64,000 nt of DNA from Zobellella endophytica. Its GTDB lineage: Bacteria; Pseudomonadota; Gammaproteobacteria; Enterobacterales; Aeromonadaceae. The translations under genes and the position numbers were made by a program. The DNA is taken from the NCBI RefSeq assembly GCF_003012775.1, contig NZ_PXYG01000003.1:1-64000 (forward strand). The letters are read 5' to 3'. The notes below the pieces were generated by a model that searched no databases, was not told where the DNA came from, and was given only the letters and a program-made list of their open reading frames with translations. Of the stretch, positions 59,549 through 64,000 are shown piece after piece; position 1 is the first letter of the stretch, and each line of letters opens with the position of its first letter.

Positions 59549-60260
59549 AAGTGCCCACCGCATCCACAACCCGATCCCCCCCGGAAAGCTCGCCACCCTC
59601 GGCGCTGCGCTGCGCCTGGCACCCGGAACCCGGGTGCTCGACCTCGGCAGCGGTTCGGGAGAGATGCTGTGCACCTGGGCACGGGATCACGGCATCATCG
59701 GCACCGGCATCGACATGAGCCAGTTGTTCAACGAGCAGGCAAAACTCCGTGCCGAAGAACTCGGCGTCGCCGATCGGGTCGAGTTTATCCATGGCGATGC
59801 CGCCGGCTATGTCGCCGACGAAAAAGCCGGTGTGGCGGCCTGTGTCGGTGCCAGCTGGATCGGTGGTGGCGTTGCCGGCACCATCGGGCTTTTGGCGAAG
59901 AGTCTCGGTGCCAACGGGATCATCCTCATCGGCGAGCCCTACTGGCGGCAGTTGCCGCCGACGGAAGAGGTCGCCAGGGGGTGTCTTGCCCACTCAATCT
60001 CCGATTTTCTCACGCTCCCGGAGCTTATCGCGTCTTTCGGCCACCTCGGCTACGACGTCGTTGAAATGGTTCTGGCGGATCAGGACGGCTGGAACAGATA
60101 CGAGGCCAAGTGGCTCACCATGCGCCGATGGCTTGAAGCCAACCCCGACGACGAGTTGGCCAAAGAGGTTCGTGCCCAATTGACCTCGGAGCCCGGGCGC
60201 TACGTCACTTACACGCGCGAATACCTGGGATGGGGGGCGTTCGCGCTAATGGCGCGGTGA
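59517..60260 (+). CDS. SAM-dependent methyltransferase, second
   Basis: A 247-residue protein. Motif I VLDLGSGSGEMLCTWARDHG (about 40-59), then GTGIDMSQLFNEQAKLRAEE. Substrate unknown; resembles UbiE/cyclopropane-type small-molecule methyltransferases. Its start lies inside the preceding gene, so the two are co-translated. Ribosome site AAGGAG is visible within the upstream gene. Confidence 0.85.
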   Translation: MDIPRIFNITESAHRIHNPIPPGKLATLGAALRLAPGTRVLDLGSGSGEMLCTWARDHGIIGTGIDMSQLFNEQAKLRAEELGVADRVEFIHGDAAGYVADEKAGVAACVGASWIGGGVAGTIGLLAKSLGANGIILIGEPYWRQLPPTEEVARGCLAHSISDFLTLPELIASFGHLGYDVVEMVLADQDGWNRYEAKWLTMRRWLEANPDDELAKEVRAQLTSEPGRYVTYTREYLGWGAFALMAR

Positions 60261-60456
60261 CGGAGCTTGGAGCCGGGCCTGGCATTTACGACCCATTTGG
60301 CTATCACCTGGCCAGCTCCTCTCCATCTGACCCCGCTTGCCTCCCTTTACGGACAAAAAATCGCAGAAATGGGCAGTTATCTTCTGCCCATCCATGTAGA
60401 ATTCGCCTTTAAAAGCCGACTCGGCTTGACTCTTGTACACACCCCTAGGATTTTGA

Positions 60457-60768
60457 ATGAAAAAGACCATCGCCCTGACCCATCCCAGGCTGAAGCCGGC
60501 TCGCCTGGTGGACTCAATCAAGCATGATATTAAAAAGTACCTGAACCGGGAGCGCCGCAAGACGCTGCCGGCGGGCATGGATTACTGGACCTTCGATTGC
60601 CGCTTCGGCGCCACTGAAGCAGCGGCGGAAAAGATTTTTACCTCTGAAATCAATGCCCATATCGATGCCGCCGTGGCGCAGGAATTGCCCTCCTTCTATG
60701 TGGAGATCCTCGCCAGGGCCTGTAACCATCAGCCCCGCGTCGCCGCCGACGAGGCCGAGGAAGGCTAA
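60457..60768 (+). CDS. DUF6172 family protein
   Basis: A 103-residue protein starting MKKTIALTHPRLKPARLVD. The conserved basic segment IKKYLNRERRKTLPAGMDYW and DCRFGATEAAAE fit DUF6172. Function unknown. It lies 160 bp upstream of the RhlE-type helicase. Confidence 0.8.
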   Translation: MKKTIALTHPRLKPARLVDSIKHDIKKYLNRERRKTLPAGMDYWTFDCRFGATEAAAEKIFTSEINAHIDAAVAQELPSFYVEILARACNHQPRVAADEAEEG

Positions 60769-60900
60769 GCCCTTGCCCGCTGCCGGACCTGCCGCCAGGT
60801 CCGGCCCCGCCCTGGCTCACCGGCCAAAATTCAGCCAAAGCCACAAACAATCCTCTCCCCCACCGCCAAAATCCTGTATATTCTGCCCTCGTTTTTTTGA

Positions 60901-60917
60901 CTGTAGCGACTCTACAG
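60901..60917 (+). promoter_or_regulatory. Hairpin touching the helicase ribosome binding site
   Basis: CTGTAG-CGACT-CTACAG forms a 6-bp stem whose 3' arm directly abuts AGAGGA, the ribosome binding site of the helicase gene. Confidence 0.4.
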
Positions 60918-60927
60918 AGGAACTCTT

Positions 60928-62316
60928 ATGCAATTTTCATCTCTGGATCTGGCCCCGGATCTACAGCGCGCTCTTGTAGAATGTGGCTACAGTGCTATGA
61001 CCCCCGTACAGGCCCAGGCCATCGTGCCCGCCCGGCGCGGCAAGGATTTGCAGGTCACCGCCCAAACCGGCACCGGCAAAACCGCCGCCTTTGCCGTTCC
61101 CGTACTGCAGCGCCTGCTGGACAACCCCAAAGCCAGGGTCGAGCGCCGCCCCCGCGCCCTGATCCTCACCCCCACCCGCGAGCTGGCCGAGCAGCTGGCC
61201 GATGCCATCGGCGGCTATGCGCGGCATTTGCCGCTGACGGTCACCGCGCTCTACGGCGGCGTGAAGATGGGTGGCCAGGCCAACAAACTGAAAGCGGGTG
61301 TCGATATGGTAATCAGCACCCCCGGCCGTTTGATGGAGCACATCACCCTGGGCAACGTGGCATTGACTGATGTTGAATTTGTGGTGCTGGATGAAGCCGA
61401 CCGCATGCTGGACATGGGCTTTATCACCGATGTGCTGAAACTGATGCAACTGACCGCGCCCAAGCGCCAGACCCTGCTGTTTTCCGCCACCACCTCGCCC
61501 GCGGTCAATGAGCTGTCCCACAAGATCCTGCACAATCATCAGCAAATCCGGGTCACCAAAATCAACAGCACCGCCGAGACCGTCCGGCATGTGGTTTATC
61601 CGGTGGAAGAAAGCCGCAAGATCGAACTGTTTGAACAGCTGCTGGAAGAGAAAAACTGGTTCCAGGTGCTGGTGTTTACCAGCACCAAGGAGCAGGCCGA
61701 CCGGCTGCTGGCCGGCCTGAAGCAGCGCAAAATCGAGGCCGCCGTTTGCCATGGCGATAAGAGCCAGGGCTCCAGGCGTCGCGCCATCGCCGATTTCAAA
61801 TCCGCCAAGTTGCAGGTGCTCATCGCCACCGAAGTGGCCGCCCGGGGCCTGGATATTCAGGGCCTGGATTATGTGGTGAACTTCAACCTGCCTTACCTGC
61901 CCGAGGATTACGTGCACCGCATCGGCCGCACGGGTCGCGCCGGGGCGGCAGGCAATGCCATTTCCTTCGTCAGCCGGGAAGAAGAGCAAACCCTGGAGCG
62001 CATTCAAAAGCTGATTGGCGGCGAGATCAAACGCATCGTCAAGCCGGGCTTTGAAGTGGGCAACCGGGGCACCCTGTTAAAGAGCATCTCGCGCAAGGTG
62101 TTGTCCGGGCGCTCCAACCGGGCCAGCGAAACCGTGATTGAGCTGGAAGGCTCGGGCAATGCCAAAGGCAAGCCACGCCGCGCCAAGCCGGCCGATGCCG
62201 CGGGCAACAAGGCCGCACCAAAACCCGTGCGCCTGAAAAAGCCGAGCGCCCCGAAAAGCACCGGGCCGAAGAAAAAAATACTGCGCGGCAAACGCGCCGA
62301 GAAATATGCCCGTTAA
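60928..62316 (+). CDS. rhlE: DEAD-box RNA helicase, RhlE type
   Basis: A 462-residue protein. Q motif region GYSAMTPVQAQAI, Walker A AQTGTGKTAAF, PTRELAEQLADAI, DEAD in VVLDEADRMLDMGF, SAT in LLFSATTSP, and HRIGRTGRAG. After the two RecA domains (to about 375) comes a Lys/Arg/Ala-rich tail (KPRRAKPADAAGNKAAPKPV...) that would bind RNA non-specifically. Unwinds structured RNA in ribosome assembly or decay, often at low temperature. Confidence 0.93.
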   Translation: MQFSSLDLAPDLQRALVECGYSAMTPVQAQAIVPARRGKDLQVTAQTGTGKTAAFAVPVLQRLLDNPKARVERRPRALILTPTRELAEQLADAIGGYARHLPLTVTALYGGVKMGGQANKLKAGVDMVISTPGRLMEHITLGNVALTDVEFVVLDEADRMLDMGFITDVLKLMQLTAPKRQTLLFSATTSPAVNELSHKILHNHQQIRVTKINSTAETVRHVVYPVEESRKIELFEQLLEEKNWFQVLVFTSTKEQADRLLAGLKQRKIEAAVCHGDKSQGSRRRAIADFKSAKLQVLIATEVAARGLDIQGLDYVVNFNLPYLPEDYVHRIGRTGRAGAAGNAISFVSREEEQTLERIQKLIGGEIKRIVKPGFEVGNRGTLLKSISRKVLSGRSNRASETVIELEGSGNAKGKPRRAKPADAAGNKAAPKPVRLKKPSAPKSTGPKKKILRGKRAEKYAR

Positions 62317-63072
62317 GCCCTGTTAACCGTCAGTTAAGTCGGTGCCGCCTAAAGAGGTTACTCATAGGCGGCACCCCTGGCCATCCCCCGTATAAGCCAG
62401 CACCGACGTGACCGGGCGGCCAGTTCAGCCGCCGTTGCCCCCAAGCCGGCGACACGGCACCCCCTCTCACCCGCGCCACCATGGTCGCACGCCTCCATCA
62501 CGCCCTCGGCCGGGCTAGACAGGCCAGATTGGGATCAGCTCTTGCCTTTTACCTCGCCTCCTGGCTTGCGGTTCCGCCTCCTCCAACAAACCCAATCCAC
62601 CACGGCCAATGCCGGAAAAGAGCCCGGGATGGCCGGACTCGCCCCCTGCCGCCGGCGGGTTTGCTCCCGGGTTTCGGCCACCGGCGTTGTGATAAGCACC
62701 TACGCCCCCGCGGGCGATAGCGGCCGAAAGAAAGCCCCACCTTGCCGCGCCCCCGTCGGTCCCCAAATATCTTCTTGTTATCGGTGCTCCCGCCTCGCTG
62801 TGGGATAATAAGAACCGGATGATGTTCGAAGCCCACAAAAAATTGCCACGCAATAATTAATGCCGTTATACAGATATCAGCGTTCATTTTATTCAGACCC
62901 ATCAAAAATACCAAAAATAACCAGCAACACATTGAAATATTAGGTCTTATCCATAATTCCAATACAACGGACACCCACTTAAACAGCCGTTGCGAATAGT
63001 ATTTCACTCAAAACAAGCGACGCCCCCTCACCAGCCCGGGTTGAGTCGTGCCCCAGGGATGACGCAGCCCTT
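62317..63072. other. Gene-poor stretch
   Basis: No gene can be supported. A perfect 11-bp inverted repeat, GGTGCCGCCTA at 62341 and TAGGCGGCACC at 62365, follows the helicase and may end its transcript, although no U-run is present. An opposite-strand frame at 62549-63007 shows no coding character. A CCAGGGATGACGCAGCCC block at 63053-63070 resembles one inside the adjacent MITE. Confidence 0.5.
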
Positions 63073-63234
63073 TAAATAGCTGTTCCGAATAGTAGATCAA
63101 GCAAGACAGCGGGCGGGTACTGCTAAGCAGACCCTCTGCGCCAGGGATGGCGCGGCGGAGCCCCCGGGGATGGGTTTACGGCGTGTCTGTGTGCGGTGCC
63201 CGGCCGATGTAGCACCATTAGGATCAGTTATTTA
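63073..63234. mobile_element. 162-bp MITE derived from the IS630-type element
   Basis: The left 26 bp (63073-63098) are identical to the left inverted repeat of the IS630 element at 214-239. The right 26 bp (63209-63234) differ from its right repeat by one base. TA lies at both outer ends. There is no transposase; the interior contains GCGCCAGGGATGGCGC and CCCCGGGGATGGG palindromic blocks of a type seen in short intergenic repeats. Confidence 0.88.
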
Positions 63235-63396
63235 ACCGGTGCAATAACCATTCAACGACACCGAATTAAGATCAATCGGTTATAGCTACTCGACATTTAG
63301 CCATATAAAACAGAGCCATTTGATTACCACCCTCTGTTATTGCGTGGAATCCGCATTTCCAATTGACTCATCGATGATCCAGACTATTTTTAGAGA

Positions 63397-63416
63397 TGAG
63401 GTAGCACACCACCTCA
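63397..63416. promoter_or_regulatory. TGAGGT-N8-ACCTCA palindrome
   Basis: Perfect 6-bp inverted repeats with an 8-bp spacer, 47 bp before the precursor start codon. Possible operator of the RiPP genes, or a leader hairpin. Confidence 0.35.
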
Positions 63417-63462
63417 ACCACTCACAACAGGAATGCGATACTTTTGCTCAGGAGAATAAAAA

Positions 63463-63627
63463 ATGCGTCACAATCAATCAAAAAAAACAGTAACCGCAAT
63501 GATGGCTCGCGCTCAAACTGCTTTCTCAAGTGGCAAACTGCAACAGTATAAACCGTTGGAAGCCTCCGGTGCCGAAGGGGTGAAATCCACCTGCGCGGCC
63601 TCCTGGGGTCCGGCCATGCGGCGTTAA
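63463..63627 (+). CDS. Probable RiPP precursor peptide
   Basis: A 54-residue ORF; AGGAG at 63450-63454 lies 8 nt before ATG. The basic N-terminus MRHNQSKKTVTAMMARAQTA reads as a leader, and the C-terminus KSTCAASWGPAMRR, with one Cys and one Trp, as a core. A gene starting 284 bp downstream encodes what looks like a radical SAM maturase. This layout matches ranthipeptide/triceptide-type loci in which a radical SAM enzyme crosslinks aromatic residues. Trp48 is the only Trp and Tyr29 the only Tyr. The precursor family and modification are not identified. Confidence 0.6.
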   Translation: MRHNQSKKTVTAMMARAQTAFSSGKLQQYKPLEASGAEGVKSTCAASWGPAMRR

Positions 63628-63911
63628 TAACCAAGGTGCCGGCCCATTTTTCTGAATGGAGGGCTGCTCAAGATCACTGTTCCTAATAGAGCTCCCTTGT
63701 GGACCGAAGCCTGGCACTGCCAGGCAGTTCTGCGCCCAGGCAAAAACTTGGGCGCGGGCCACGTAAAAACGGCCAGGCCTGAACACACTTTTTCGGCAGA
63801 TAAAATATAACGGGGGTTTCCGCCAAGAATTCGTTGAATGGCACCTCCGGCCGGAAAAACACGGATTATTGGGGGCACCCCCACCATGTTCCACCGACAA
63901 GGAGTCAGCGC

Positions 63912-64000
63912 ATGTCATCTGCCGAACCCAACCAGGCCTCCCCGCTGGGGCCAGTAGAGATGGTCGTACTGCAGGGCACCTCATTTTGCAACCTCAATTG
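63912..64000 (+). CDS. Radical SAM peptide maturase, N-terminal part only
   Basis: ATG 63912 with AAGGAG 7 nt upstream. The 29 visible residues include PVEMVVLQGTSFCNLN and the next codon starts TG, so a CNLNC beginning of a CxxxCxxC radical SAM cluster motif is likely. The VVLQxTSFCNLN form is typical of radical SAM/SPASM maturases related to AslB and to cyclophane-forming enzymes. Truncated by the window end. Confidence 0.7.
   Translation, partial: MSSAEPNQASPLGPVEMVVLQGTSFCNLN

Noticed and set aside
62549-63007. A 152-codon minus-strand frame with a hydrophobic start
   Set aside because: No ribosome binding site, and the second half is Arg/Gly/Pro-rich and non-protein-like. Treated as non-coding.
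63629-63890. Small frames in the gap between precursor and radical SAM gene
   Set aside because: A 38-codon plus frame and an 87-codon minus frame lack ribosome binding sites and coding character. Only hairpins (for example CTGGC/GCCAG near 63710) are seen.

Overview
The window looks like chromosome from a GC-rich marine or brackish gammaproteobacterium, most likely in or near the Aeromonadales (Oceanimonas / Oceanisphaera / Zobellella type). The basis is gene content and order: guaAB, xseA, sucDCBA–sdhBADC divergent from gltA, fbp, comEC–msbA–lpxK–Trm112–kdsB, lolCDE and mfd. The genus is an inference, because no rRNA or tRNA gene was seen.

Region 1 (1–16346) is an integrated mobile element abutting the 3' end of guaA. 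A tyrosine recombinase lies beside guaA. Inward from it are a DUF6035/CoiA-like cargo gene, an AlpA regulator, and an IncQ (RSF1010)-like RepA helicase and RepC-like initiator. These are followed by an origin with six iterons, four hairpins and a 21-bp tandem repeat. Next come an RP4 (IncP)-type oriT, TraJ, a TraI relaxase, a FitAB-type toxin–antitoxin pair, and a cut-down trb set (trbJ, a trbK-like lipoprotein gene, trbL). A SEC-C protein with a NERD-like nuclease core is further cargo. Four perfect KorB operators are scattered through it although no korB gene is present here. The left edge holds an IS630-family element and the terminal repeats of what looks like an IS21-family element. It reads as an IncP/IncQ hybrid that is mobilisable and may replicate when excised. 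No T4SS ATPase, coupling protein or distal att site is visible.

Region 2 (16347–52661) is core chromosome: GMP synthesis (guaBA), xseA, a chemoreceptor with a c-type heme motif, a YbaK-type deacylase, a TCA block (sucDCBA, sdhBADC, gltA), Hsp20, fbp, LPS genes (kdsB, Trm112-like, lpxK, msbA), comEC, two DUF2062 genes, the Lol exporter, a PilZ-like protein, mfd and an FAD oxidoreductase. Two copies of a REPIN-like repeat lie in it.

Region 3 (about 53050–58660) is AT-richer and is a cluster of integron cassettes without a visible integrase (CALIN). It has three attC sites whose R'' boxes complement the first bases of their own cassettes. The cassettes carry AbiTii, a two-gene unit (a helical/HEAT-like protein plus a protein with an N-terminal nuclease-like fold), a small hypothetical protein, and a frameshifted GNAT acetyltransferase. 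The two-gene cassette is the best candidate for an undescribed system, probably defence.

Region 4 (58660–64000) holds two overlapping methyltransferase genes, a DUF6172 gene and an RhlE-type RNA helicase gene. After that comes a gene-poor stretch with a 162-bp MITE whose ends match the IS630 element at the other end of the window. The window closes with a probable RiPP locus: a 54-residue precursor and the start of a radical SAM maturase cut by the window edge.
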